Source of the DNA: Bacteroidales bacterium
GTDB lineage: Bacteria > Bacteroidota > Bacteroidia > Bacteroidales > UBA932
Direction of reading: 5' to 3'
Assembly (NCBI GenBank): GCA_024398295.1
Contig: JAKSJL010000004.1
Span: 1 to 61,835 of the forward strand
Length of the DNA stretch: 61,835 bases
The translations under genes were made by a program, and so were the position numbers. Below, in pieces: positions 43,728 through 52,182 of this stretch (its first letter is position 1; every line of letters begins with the position of its first letter). Under the pieces are notes generated by a model that ran no database searches, was not told the DNA's origin, and was given only the letters and a program-made list of their open reading frames with translations.

Positions 43728-44348
43728 CTATTCATTCGGGAACAGACCGAACAGAGCGGCGTCTATCCTGTCCGTTATGTAAGCGAAGTCCTCAGGTCTC
43801 TCGAGGAAGTCAAGGTCATCGGCCTCGATGACAAGTACCTTGCCCTTGTACTCGCTTATGAACTTCTCATATCTCTCGTTCAGACCTGTGAGATACTCGA
43901 TGCTGATGCTCTGCTCATACTCACGGCCCCTCTTCTGGATCTGATGCACAAGATGAGGTATGGACGAGCGCAGGTAGATCATCAGGTCCGGAGCTTTCAC
44001 GAGCGACATCATGAGCTCGAAAAGCTCCATATATGTGTCGAAATCCCTGTCTGAAAGGTTCCCCAGGTCATGATTATTCGTGACGAAGATCTGCACGCCC
44101 TCGAAGATGGTACGGTCCTGGATGATGGTCTGATCGCTCTTCGCGATCTCAAGGACGTCCTTGAAACGCTGCTTGAGGAAGTAAGTCTCCAAGCAGAATG
44201 ACCAACGTGGAATGTCCTTATAATAATCCTCGAGATAAGGATTATAGCTCACGGCTTCATACCGGGGAGTCCAGCCATAGTGCTCGGACAGCATCCTGGT
44301 AAGGGTGGTTTTTCCACTGCCGATATTTCCAGCTATTCCAATGTGCAT
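43728..44348 (-). CDS. Deoxynucleoside kinase (first copy)
   Basis: 206 residues starting MHIGIAGNIGSGKTTLTRML; QDRTIFEGVQIFV and PDLMIYLRSSIPHLVHQIQKRGREYE match the neighbour copy. The ATG at 44348 aligns exactly with the start of the second copy, so the GTG six bases upstream is not used. First gene of the dNK-dNK-acyl-CoA ligase-GH20 operon, with a consensus promoter box at 44377-44384. Differences between copies cluster around the substrate-facing middle (IYEDARIFAPNLHEMG versus IFEGVQIFVTNNHDLG), suggesting different base preference. Confidence 0.93.
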   Translation of the reverse strand: MHIGIAGNIGSGKTTLTRMLSEHYGWTPRYEAVSYNPYLEDYYKDIPRWSFCLETYFLKQRFKDVLEIAKSDQTIIQDRTIFEGVQIFVTNNHDLGNLSDRDFDTYMELFELMMSLVKAPDLMIYLRSSIPHLVHQIQKRGREYEQSISIEYLTGLNERYEKFISEYKGKVLVIEADDLDFLERPEDFAYITDRIDAALFGLFPNE

Positions 44349-44376
44349 CGACACAAATTTTCAGTTTACTGATTCA

Positions 44377-44384
44377 CAAATATA
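44377..44384 (-). promoter_or_regulatory. -7 box of the dNK operon promoter
   Basis: Minus strand TATATTTG, exact TAnnTTTG; leader about 24-28 nt. The -33 box is unclear. It is 25 bases from the divergent promoter at 44409. Confidence 0.55.
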
Positions 44385-44408
44385 ATAATTAATTTGAACA
44401 AAGTTCAC

Positions 44409-44416
44409 TATTTTTG
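44409..44416 (+). promoter_or_regulatory. -7 box of the MBL-uvrA operon promoter
   Basis: TATTTTTG, exact TAnnTTTG; start near 44421 and leader about 20 nt. The -33 box is unclear. Confidence 0.55.
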
Positions 44417-44441
44417 TAGTTGAATACGAAACTATCAGACT

Positions 44442-45152
44442 ATGCTTGACATATACACACTGCACTTCAACCTTTTTATGGAAAACACCTACGTCGCTTG
44501 GGACGAGGCCTCAAGGAAAGCCATCATCGTGGATCCCGGATGCAGCGACAGCGAGGAGAGACAGAAGCTGTTCGGCTTCATCGACAGGGAGGGACTGGTA
44601 CCTGAAGCCATTTTCCTCACCCACGGCCACATGGACCATATCTGTGGAGTGAAGGCATGTCAGGAGCGCTACAGCATCCCAGCATACCTCTCTGAGGCTG
44701 ACCGCGAGGTGCTGAAGGAGCACGCCCAGCAGGGCGCGAGGCTCGGACTGAGCCCCGAAGTGGGCGAGTTCGAGACCAGCCCGCTGGAGGATGGCCAGGT
44801 GCTCAGCTACGCAGGCACGCAGTGGAAGGTCATCACCACACCTGGCCATTCGCCTGGCGGCGTCTGCTTCCATTCTGAAGAGGCGCAGGTCATCTTCACC
44901 GGCGACACCCTCTTCAAGGGCACCATCGGCAGAAGTGACCTCTTCGGAGGCGATTACGACCAGCTCATCGTCTCTGTCATGGACAAGGTCATGGGCATAG
45001 ATGGCCCTACCATCGTATACCCAGGACACGCCGAGAGCACCAGCATCAGCGATGAGCGCACGCATAATCCTTTCCTCGAGCCGTTCAATGAACCAGAGCA
45101 GGAGGGAATCGACTGGGATGCCGAAGGCATAGAACTTGACGGACAGCTGTAG
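44442..45152 (+). CDS. Metallo-beta-lactamase-fold hydrolase (glyoxalase II-like)
   Basis: 236 residues. The HxHxDH zinc motif is HGHMDH (61-66), preceded by IIVDPGC and followed by TTPGHSPGGVCFHSEEAQVIFTGDTLFKG and VYPGHAEST, which supplies further metal ligands. This is the small cytosolic class that includes YcbL-type glyoxalase II and persulfide-dioxygenase-like enzymes; the substrate (a thioester such as S-lactoylglutathione analogues) cannot be fixed, and Bacteroidota usually lack glutathione. The ~35 C-terminal residues are acidic. First gene of a rightward row. Confidence 0.88.
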   Translation: MLDIYTLHFNLFMENTYVAWDEASRKAIIVDPGCSDSEERQKLFGFIDREGLVPEAIFLTHGHMDHICGVKACQERYSIPAYLSEADREVLKEHAQQGARLGLSPEVGEFETSPLEDGQVLSYAGTQWKVITTPGHSPGGVCFHSEEAQVIFTGDTLFKGTIGRSDLFGGDYDQLIVSVMDKVMGIDGPTIVYPGHAESTSISDERTHNPFLEPFNEPEQEGIDWDAEGIELDGQL

Positions 45153-45188
45153 ATTCGCTATATTTACGGATTATTTGTACGAAAGCAG

Positions 45189-47960
45189 ATGGCAGAAGAG
45201 AAATATACCGACTACATCGAGATAAAAGGTGCGAAAGCACATAATCTCAAGGGAGTGGATGTCGACATTCCGCGCGGGAAGTTCGTGGTGATCACGGGAC
45301 TGAGCGGAAGCGGCAAGTCATCATTGGCTTTCGACACCATCTACGCCGAGGGACAGAGGCGCTACATGAACACCCTCTCCCCTTACGCGAAGCACTTCAT
45401 GGGCATACTGGAGAAGCCCGAGGTGGAGGACATCACCGGACTGAGCCCTATCATTGCCATTGAGCAGAAAACTACCGGCTCAAACCCACGCTCCACCGTG
45501 GGCACCATCACGGAAATATTTGACTTCCTGCGACTTCTGTTTGCGAAAGCATCGCGTGCCTACTCCCCTGCCACAGGCAAGGAGATGGTGCGCTACAGCG
45601 ACGAGCAGATAGTGGACCTCATCATGAACGAGTACGAGGGGCGCAAGTGCATCCTCCTCTCCCCTCTCGTCAGGGGCAGAAAGGGCCACTATCGCGAGCT
45701 GTTCGACCAGATGCGCAAGAAAGGCTACAGCCAGGTGCGCATCGACGGCGAGATACTCAGCCTGAATGACGTGGAGTCCGTGGACCGCTACAAGGGCCAT
45801 TTCATCGAGCTCGTCGTGGACAAGCTCAAGCCAGGCGCCGGCGACGAGAAGCGCATCCGCGACTCGGTGATGAGAGCATTGTCACTGGGAAAAGGAGCCG
45901 TGGCCGTGCTGGACATCGCTGACGACTCGCTGCGCCACTACTCGAAACACCTCGTGGATCCGGAGAGCGGCCTGTCGCTCCAGGAGCCTGCGCCTCACTC
46001 CTTCTCATTCAACTCCCCTGAAGGCTACTGCCCTCACTGCAAGGGACTGGGCATGATCGTGGACGTGAACATGGACACCATCATCCCCGACAAGTCACTC
46101 TCCATCGCCGAGGGTGGCATCGTGCCACTAGGTAAGATGCGCGAGACGAAGAAGTTCGAGGTGATCAGGGCGATTGCCAGAAAATATGGTTTCTCCACCT
46201 ACGACCCTATCGCGGCCATACCGAATGAAGCTGTCTCGCTCATAGTGTTCGGCTCAGACGAGCTCTTCCGCATAGGCGACGGCGCCCAGAGCGAGATGGT
46301 CACCTTCCCCGGCATCGTGGAGGACATTGACGAAAAGATAGAGTGCCCAGTGTGTCACGGCACCCGACTTAACGAGAACACAAACTGCTTCCGCATCGAC
46401 GGAAAGACCATAACCGATGTCGCCAGCATGGAGATGACCGAGCTGCGCGAATGGCTCAGGACCGTGCCAGAGCATCTCTCCACGAGGGAAAAGGCCATCG
46501 CGAGAGACATCCTGAAGGAGCTCTCCGACAGGGTGCAGTTCCTGCTGGATGTGGGCCTGGACTATCTGAACCTGAACCGTCCTACCGCATCGCTGTCGGG
46601 CGGAGAGAGCCAGCGCATCAGGCTCGCCACACAGATAGGCTCGAAGCTGGTGAATGTGCTGTACATCCTCGATGAGCCGTCCATCGGACTACACCAGAGG
46701 GACAACAGAAAGCTCATAAACTCACTGAAGAAGCTCCGCGATGAGGGAAATTCCGTCATCGTGGTGGAGCACGACCTGGAGACCATGCTCTCCGCGGACT
46801 GGCTTGTGGATGTAGGTCCGGGAGCCGGAGCACAGGGAGGAAGGATTTGTTACAATGGTCCCGTAGACCAGGTCAGCGCGGTCCCTTCCGACAAGGCGTC
46901 GCTCACGCTTGACTATCTCAGCGAGCGAAACTCCATAGAGGTTCCCTCTGTGAGAAGACCTGGAAGCGGACTCAGCATAGGCATACGCGGAGCCAGCGGA
47001 AACAACCTTAAGAATGTCGATGTAGACTTCCCACTTGGCTGTCTCATAGGCATTTCCGGAGTTTCCGGCAGCGGCAAGTCGTCTCTGATAAACGAGACCC
47101 TGATGCCTATCCTGAAGAACAAGTTCTTCCACGCGAAGCTCCGCCCTCTGCCATACAAGGAAGTGGTGGGACTGAAGAACATAGACAAGATAATCGAGAT
47201 CGACCAGGACGCGATAGGACGCACGCCACGTTCAAACCCAGCTACCTTCACGGGAGTATTCAACGACATACGCGCCCTCTTCGAGGACACTCCAGATGCG
47301 AAGGTGCGTGGCTTCAAGGCCGGCAGGTTCTCGTTCAATGTAGCCGGTGGCCGCTGCGAGGAGTGCAAGGGAGCGGGCATCAAGGTCATCGAGATGAATT
47401 TCCTGCCTTCGGTCAATGTCACCTGCGACGAATGCCGCGGCAAGAGATACAAGGAAGACACCCTCGATGTCAAATACAAGGGAAAGAGCATCAGTGATGT
47501 GCTCGAGATGCCGATAAGTGAGGCATACGAGTTCTTCCAGACCATCCCGAAGATAGCTCAGAAGCTCAAGGCTCTCGTGGATGTGGGTCTTGGATATGTT
47601 CACCTCGGACAGTCGGCTGTGACCCTCTCCGGCGGAGAGAGCCAGCGCATGAAGCTGGCGGCAGAGCTGTTCAAGAAAGCTACCGGAAACACGCTCTACC
47701 TTCTCGACGAGCCTACTACAGGACTGCATTTCGACGACATCAAGATACTCCTCGGAGTGCTCCAGCAGCTCGTTGACCAGGGAAATACAGTGATCGTCAT
47801 CGAGCATAATCTCGACGTCCTGAAGACAGTCGACTACCTCATCGACCTCGGACCTGAAGGAGGAGCAAGAGGCGGTCAGATCATAGCCACAGGCACTCCG
47901 GAGCAGATAGCAGAGAACCCTGCATCTGTGACCGGAAAATACTTAAAGGAAATACTTTAA
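45189..47960 (+). CDS. uvrA: Excinuclease ABC subunit A
   Basis: DNA-damage recognition ATPase of nucleotide excision repair. 923 residues with two ABC domains: Walker A GLSGSGKSS (37-45) and GVSGSGKSS; signatures LSGGESQRIRLA and LSGGESQRMKLA; zinc-finger Cys pairs CPHC...CPVC and CEEC...CDEC. The region after the first Walker A (about 115-250) that binds UvrB is present (RSTVGTITEIFDFLRLLFAKASRAYSP...), so this is a full-length UvrA. Bacteroidota often have two paralogues; which one this is cannot be told. It starts 36 nt after the MBL gene. Confidence 0.95.
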   Translation: MAEEKYTDYIEIKGAKAHNLKGVDVDIPRGKFVVITGLSGSGKSSLAFDTIYAEGQRRYMNTLSPYAKHFMGILEKPEVEDITGLSPIIAIEQKTTGSNPRSTVGTITEIFDFLRLLFAKASRAYSPATGKEMVRYSDEQIVDLIMNEYEGRKCILLSPLVRGRKGHYRELFDQMRKKGYSQVRIDGEILSLNDVESVDRYKGHFIELVVDKLKPGAGDEKRIRDSVMRALSLGKGAVAVLDIADDSLRHYSKHLVDPESGLSLQEPAPHSFSFNSPEGYCPHCKGLGMIVDVNMDTIIPDKSLSIAEGGIVPLGKMRETKKFEVIRAIARKYGFSTYDPIAAIPNEAVSLIVFGSDELFRIGDGAQSEMVTFPGIVEDIDEKIECPVCHGTRLNENTNCFRIDGKTITDVASMEMTELREWLRTVPEHLSTREKAIARDILKELSDRVQFLLDVGLDYLNLNRPTASLSGGESQRIRLATQIGSKLVNVLYILDEPSIGLHQRDNRKLINSLKKLRDEGNSVIVVEHDLETMLSADWLVDVGPGAGAQGGRICYNGPVDQVSAVPSDKASLTLDYLSERNSIEVPSVRRPGSGLSIGIRGASGNNLKNVDVDFPLGCLIGISGVSGSGKSSLINETLMPILKNKFFHAKLRPLPYKEVVGLKNIDKIIEIDQDAIGRTPRSNPATFTGVFNDIRALFEDTPDAKVRGFKAGRFSFNVAGGRCEECKGAGIKVIEMNFLPSVNVTCDECRGKRYKEDTLDVKYKGKSISDVLEMPISEAYEFFQTIPKIAQKLKALVDVGLGYVHLGQSAVTLSGGESQRMKLAAELFKKATGNTLYLLDEPTTGLHFDDIKILLGVLQQLVDQGNTVIVIEHNLDVLKTVDYLIDLGPEGGARGGQIIATGTPEQIAENPASVTGKYLKEIL

Positions 47961-47965
47961 CCACC

Positions 47966-48961
47966 ATGACAAAGATAGAATCAGCAAGAGAAGAGTACAA
48001 GGACTGGTGCGATGCCATTGGCATCAAGTCACTTGCAGACGTAAAGGCCATACTTGAGGATGGCAAGGGCATCGACCTTGTGAATCTGTGTGAGGCACGT
48101 CAGGAAAGGAAATACGCGGAAATCGCGAATGAGATATACTGGAGACGAGGTAAGTCACGCATCGTCATGATGTCCGGCCCATCTTCAAGCGGAAAGACAT
48201 CGTCGTCACTTCGCATCGCCCAGCAGTGCAGAGTGCTGGGACTCAAGCCACTGGTCATCGAGCTCGACAACTACTTCGTCGACAGGGAGCTGACCCCAAA
48301 GGACGAGAACGGCGAGTACGACTTCGAGTGTCTGGGAGCGATGGATGTCAAGCTCCTCAACGACCAGCTGAACGACCTCATTGCCGGCAAGGAAGTGATC
48401 ATCCCTCGATATGACTTCAAGCAGGGAAAGAAAGTGATGGATGAGAAGAACAAGATGGTTCTCCATGACAACGAGATCCTCCTCATGGAGGGTATCCACG
48501 CCCTGAACCCTAACCTCACCCCTGCCGTGGACCAGTCAAAGATCTTCCGCATCTACATCTCCGCCCTTTCAGCACTTCCAGGAGGAGAGAAGGTGCACAA
48601 CTCCACCACCGACAAGCGACTTCTGCGCCGCATGGTAAGGGATAACCGCACCAGAGGCGTATCCCCAGAGGGCACCATCCTCCGCTGGCCTTCAGTGCGC
48701 CGTGGCGAGACGAAGTACATCTTCCCTTACGAGGAGAATGCCGATGTAGTGTTCAACTCATCGACCCTGTACGACCTTCCGCTGCTGAAGTACTACGCGG
48801 AGCCATTGCTCTACGAGATCAAGGAAGGCTCACCTGCATATGAGAAGGCTCAGGCGCTCATCACCTTCCTTCAGAATGTGAAGGCGCTCACTCCACAGGA
48901 GATCGCGAATGTGCCTCCTACATCCATCATGAGAGAGTTCATCGGCGGCCAGTCATTGTAG
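47966..48961 (+). CDS. Uridine kinase-like nucleoside kinase, short form
   Basis: 331 residues of the phosphoribulokinase/uridine kinase family: P-loop SGPSSSGKTSSS (70-81), LVIELDNYFVDRE, YDFECLGAMDVKLLNDQLNDLIAGKEVIIPRYDFKQGKK, LLMEGIHALNP, RRMVRDNRTRG. Common Bacteroidota and clostridial homologues are about 550 aa, with TGS and ThrRS-type editing domains in front of this kinase; here only ~60 N-terminal residues precede the P-loop. The start follows uvrA by 5 nt and there is no room for the missing domains. Nucleoside specificity is not established. Confidence 0.85.
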   Translation: MTKIESAREEYKDWCDAIGIKSLADVKAILEDGKGIDLVNLCEARQERKYAEIANEIYWRRGKSRIVMMSGPSSSGKTSSSLRIAQQCRVLGLKPLVIELDNYFVDRELTPKDENGEYDFECLGAMDVKLLNDQLNDLIAGKEVIIPRYDFKQGKKVMDEKNKMVLHDNEILLMEGIHALNPNLTPAVDQSKIFRIYISALSALPGGEKVHNSTTDKRLLRRMVRDNRTRGVSPEGTILRWPSVRRGETKYIFPYEENADVVFNSSTLYDLPLLKYYAEPLLYEIKEGSPAYEKAQALITFLQNVKALTPQEIANVPPTSIMREFIGGQSL

Positions 48962-48967
48962 TAGATT

Positions 48968-49819
48968 ATGTGGCTGTGGATGAGTCTGGGCTCAGCGTTG
49001 CTGCTGGGCATATATGACGTCGCGAAGAAGCAGGCGCTGAAGCGCAATGGTTCCCTGTGGGTACTCCTCGGGGCGACTGCGCTCTCGGCACTGTTCCTCT
49101 CGCCATGCCTCGCGGCTGGACAGCTGGACGACCACCTCCGCCTCATGCTGAAGGCGGTGTTCGTGACCACCTCGTGGGTAAGCGGAATGATTGGCCTGAA
49201 GCTGCTCCCCATCACGACAGTAAGCACCCTGAAGGCCTCCAGGCCGTTTTTCGTGGTGCTCTTCTCCATCGTCCTCTTCGGGGAGAGGCTTAACCTCTGG
49301 CAGTGGGGCGGCGTCGCGCTCGCTCTGCTGGCGCTCACGCTCCTCAGTGGAGCATCGCGCCAGGAAGGCATCTCGTTCCTGAAGAGCAAGGGATTCTACG
49401 CCATGCTCGTCTCCATCCTGTCCGGCGTGGTCAGCGCCCTGTATGACAAGATGATCATGAAGGGTATGGAGCCGCTGTTCGTGCAGAGCTGGGCCAATGT
49501 CTACATTACCGCCCTGCTCGTGATCTGCATCATCGTCAAGGCTATCCACGACGGCGAGCATAGAGAGAAGTTCCACTGGGACTGGATGATAGTGCTCATA
49601 GCCATCTTCATCACCAGCGCGGACATGCTCTATTTCTTCGCGCTGAAGCAGGAAGGAGCTCTGCTCTCTGTCATCTCGCTCCTCAGAAGGTGTTCAGTAG
49701 TAGTCACTTTCGCACTGGGAGCCGTACTGTTCAAGGAGAAGAAAATCAAGGAAAAAGCACTGGACCTCGCCATCCTCATGGCTGGAATGGCCCTGCTTCT
49801 ATTCGGATCATCAGTATAA
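48968..49819 (+). CDS. DMT/EamA family permease
   Basis: 283 residues, about ten membrane helices in two EamA repeats (WLWMSLGSALLLGIYDVAKKQALKRNGSLWVLLGATALSALFL; FYAMLVSILSGVVSALYDKMIM). The conserved TLKASRPFFVVLFSIVLFGERL segment, at the end of the first half, is typical of drug/metabolite transporters. Located 6 nt after the nucleoside-kinase gene. Substrate unknown; nothing unusual in length or composition. Confidence 0.88.
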   Translation: MWLWMSLGSALLLGIYDVAKKQALKRNGSLWVLLGATALSALFLSPCLAAGQLDDHLRLMLKAVFVTTSWVSGMIGLKLLPITTVSTLKASRPFFVVLFSIVLFGERLNLWQWGGVALALLALTLLSGASRQEGISFLKSKGFYAMLVSILSGVVSALYDKMIMKGMEPLFVQSWANVYITALLVICIIVKAIHDGEHREKFHWDWMIVLIAIFITSADMLYFFALKQEGALLSVISLLRRCSVVVTFALGAVLFKEKKIKEKALDLAILMAGMALLLFGSSV

Positions 49820-49841
49820 TTAAATAACACTTTTTACCATC

Positions 49842-51014
49842 ATGAAGAGAATTTTATTCTGCACAGCTGCAGCGCTGGTTCTCGCCGCTTCCTGCGCACC
49901 TACTTACAAGCAGGCAAAGTATTATGACGACGCCCACTTCGCCGTCTACCAGGATGTAATCGACCATCCTACCACTCCCAAGAAGGTGAACTACCAGTTC
50001 ACAGAAGCATCGGAGCTCAACCTCATCGGAAAGATCATGCCCGGCACACCGAATCCATACCATCGCGTGGATACAGTGAAGTACAAGGGCTTCACCACCG
50101 GAGAAAACAGGCAGGTACGCTGTCCTACAGGACTTGCTGTGCTCTTCAAGACAGACGCCACCACCATCAGTGTGACCACCAAGTTCGGCTGGGAGTATCA
50201 GAGCGTGGCTACCATGCCTATCGCCTACAGAGGATATGACCTCTATATAAAGAACGCCAAGGGCGAATGGCAGTGGGCCGCTTCAGGAGCAGTCGCTCAC
50301 GGAAAGAGCTCAGACAACCTCGTGCTCATCAAGGACATGGCAGTAGGCGAAAAGGAGTGCATGCTCTACATGCCTAACTACAGTGAGGTATATTCGTGCA
50401 AGATAGGTATCGAGGAGGGCGCTCACATCAAGGCACTCGACAGCCCATTCCGTCACCGCATCGTATTCCACGGTTCGTCTTACACCCACGGAGTCAGCAC
50501 TTCACGTCCAGGTATGAGCTACCCTATGCAGTTCATGCGTCACACCGGCATGCAGGTGCTTTCACTCGGCGTCAGCGGAAACTGCAAGATGCAGCCTTAT
50601 TTCGCAGCCGTGCTTGAGGATGTAGAGGCTGACGCATACGTATTCGACGCATTCTCAAACCCTGACTACAAGATGATCGCAGACCGCCTCGTACCGTTCA
50701 TCGACAGGATGATCGCAGCACACCCTGGCAAGCCGCTCATCTTCCAGCAGACCATCTACCGCGAGAACAGAAACTTCTCCCTTACCTACGATGTAAAGGA
50801 GCAGGCAAAGATGGACATGGCATCGAGGATATTCAGCCAGATCCTCAAGGATCCTAAGTACAAGGACGTATACTTCATCCAGCCAAACGCAAGCGTGGCC
50901 AGCCATGAGTCCATGGTAGATGGAACGCATCCTGACGACTACGGTTATTTCCTCTGGAGCAAGAGCATCGAGAAGCCTCTGCTGAAGATATTTGCCAAGT
51001 ACGGCATCAAATAA
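49842..51014 (+). CDS. SGNH/GDSL-type esterase lipoprotein
   Basis: 390 residues; lipobox AASC with C18. A beta-sandwich N-terminal domain (about 50-200) precedes the SGNH hydrolase domain: block I FHGSSYTHGVS (209-219, Ser in GSS), block III GVSGNCK with the Asn (about 247), and DGTHPDDYGY with the catalytic D360/H363 pair. Probable deacetylase or esterase acting on polysaccharide or glycan in the periplasm or on the cell surface. The next gene is a close paralogue; both end in SIEKPLL-x-IF-x-KYGIK. Confidence 0.85.
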   Translation: MKRILFCTAAALVLAASCAPTYKQAKYYDDAHFAVYQDVIDHPTTPKKVNYQFTEASELNLIGKIMPGTPNPYHRVDTVKYKGFTTGENRQVRCPTGLAVLFKTDATTISVTTKFGWEYQSVATMPIAYRGYDLYIKNAKGEWQWAASGAVAHGKSSDNLVLIKDMAVGEKECMLYMPNYSEVYSCKIGIEEGAHIKALDSPFRHRIVFHGSSYTHGVSTSRPGMSYPMQFMRHTGMQVLSLGVSGNCKMQPYFAAVLEDVEADAYVFDAFSNPDYKMIADRLVPFIDRMIAAHPGKPLIFQQTIYRENRNFSLTYDVKEQAKMDMASRIFSQILKDPKYKDVYFIQPNASVASHESMVDGTHPDDYGYFLWSKSIEKPLLKIFAKYGIK

Positions 51015-51023
51015 GTCCATGCC

Positions 51024-52112
51024 ATGAAAAGAACAATAAGCATCATTTGCGCACTGGCTGTGGGCATTTCAGCCTTCGCGCAGAGCGCTCAGTACGTGTT
51101 TACCGAGGCTGCCGACCTCACCCTTACAGGCAAGCTCTTCTACGACACCCCGAATCCTTATCACCGCATCGACACGGTGAAGCACAAGGGTTTCACCAAG
51201 GGCGAGAACCTTCAGGTGAGAGAGTCCTCAGGTATAGCGTGCGCGTTCCGTACAAACTCATCTTCCATCAGTGTGAAGACGGTCTACGGCACACCCACCT
51301 ACCCGACAAACACAAACGGTTTCAGCGCACGCGGCTATGACCTCTATATAAGGAATGCCAAGGGAGAGTGGCAGTACGCCATCTCAGCTGCGCCAAGCGA
51401 CAAGGCTCTCGAGAAGAACCTCGTCCTCATCACAAACATTCCAGAGGGCACACACGAGTGCCTTCTCTATCTCCCTCTGTACAGTGAGGTGAACTCAGTG
51501 CAGATAGGTGTCCTTGAGGGCTCTACCATCGAGGCCATGGAGAATCCATTCCGTCATCGCATAGCCATCTTCGGCTCATCATACACCCACGGATCCAGCA
51601 CATCCCGCGCCGGCATGACATACCCAGCACAGTTCTCGAGAAACACTGGCATCCAGATGCTCTCGCTAGGCTGCAGCGGAAACTGCAAGCTCCAGGACTA
51701 CTTCTGCGACGCACTCTGTGACGTAAAGGACGTGGATGCATTTGTGTTTGACTCCTTCTCAAACCCTAGCCCTAAGGAGATGCAGGAGCGCCTGTTCCCA
51801 TTTATCGAGAAGCTGCAGGCCGCACACCCAGGAGTGCCACTCATCTTCCAGCGCACCATCTATCGCGAGAACCGCGAGTTCTCGCTCTCCAAGGACAAGG
51901 GAGAGGCTGACAAGATGGTCATGGCTGACAGCCTTATGGCTATCGCGGTAAAGAAGTACAAGGATGTCTACTACATCTATCCCAATGCTTCTGCTCCTGA
52001 CCACAATGCCACCGTGGATGGAGTCCACCCTTCAAACTACGGATACACCCTCTGGGCAAAATCCATCGAGAAGCCACTTCTTCGCATCTTCAAGAAGTAC
52101 GGAATCAAATAG
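51024..52112 (+). CDS. SGNH/GDSL-type esterase, secreted paralogue
   Basis: 362 residues with an ordinary signal peptide (MKRTISIICALAVGISAFAQS) rather than a lipobox, so periplasmic or secreted and soluble. Block I FGSSYTHGSS (183-192), GCSGNCKLQDYF, and DGVHPSNYGY with D332/H335 are all intact. It is the tandem paralogue of the preceding lipoprotein esterase, 9 nt downstream, lacking the ~30-residue insert between lipobox and beta domain. The last gene of the rightward row, closed by a terminator. Confidence 0.85.
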   Translation: MKRTISIICALAVGISAFAQSAQYVFTEAADLTLTGKLFYDTPNPYHRIDTVKHKGFTKGENLQVRESSGIACAFRTNSSSISVKTVYGTPTYPTNTNGFSARGYDLYIRNAKGEWQYAISAAPSDKALEKNLVLITNIPEGTHECLLYLPLYSEVNSVQIGVLEGSTIEAMENPFRHRIAIFGSSYTHGSSTSRAGMTYPAQFSRNTGIQMLSLGCSGNCKLQDYFCDALCDVKDVDAFVFDSFSNPSPKEMQERLFPFIEKLQAAHPGVPLIFQRTIYRENREFSLSKDKGEADKMVMADSLMAIAVKKYKDVYYIYPNASAPDHNATVDGVHPSNYGYTLWAKSIEKPLLRIFKKYGIK

Positions 52113-52130
52113 TATACGGCATACATAGAA

Positions 52131-52164
52131 AAAGATGGCAGCCTCATTCGAGACTGCCATCTTT
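52131..52164. terminator. Bidirectional intrinsic terminator
   Basis: aaagatggcag (52131-52141) / ctgccatcttt (52154-52164): 11-bp stem, 12-base loop, T-rich on both strands (ctttctttat on plus; ttttctatg on minus). Ends the SGNH row (+) and the Wza-Wzc pair (-). Confidence 0.85.
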
Positions 52165-52182
52165 CTTTATCTGGCTTTCATA

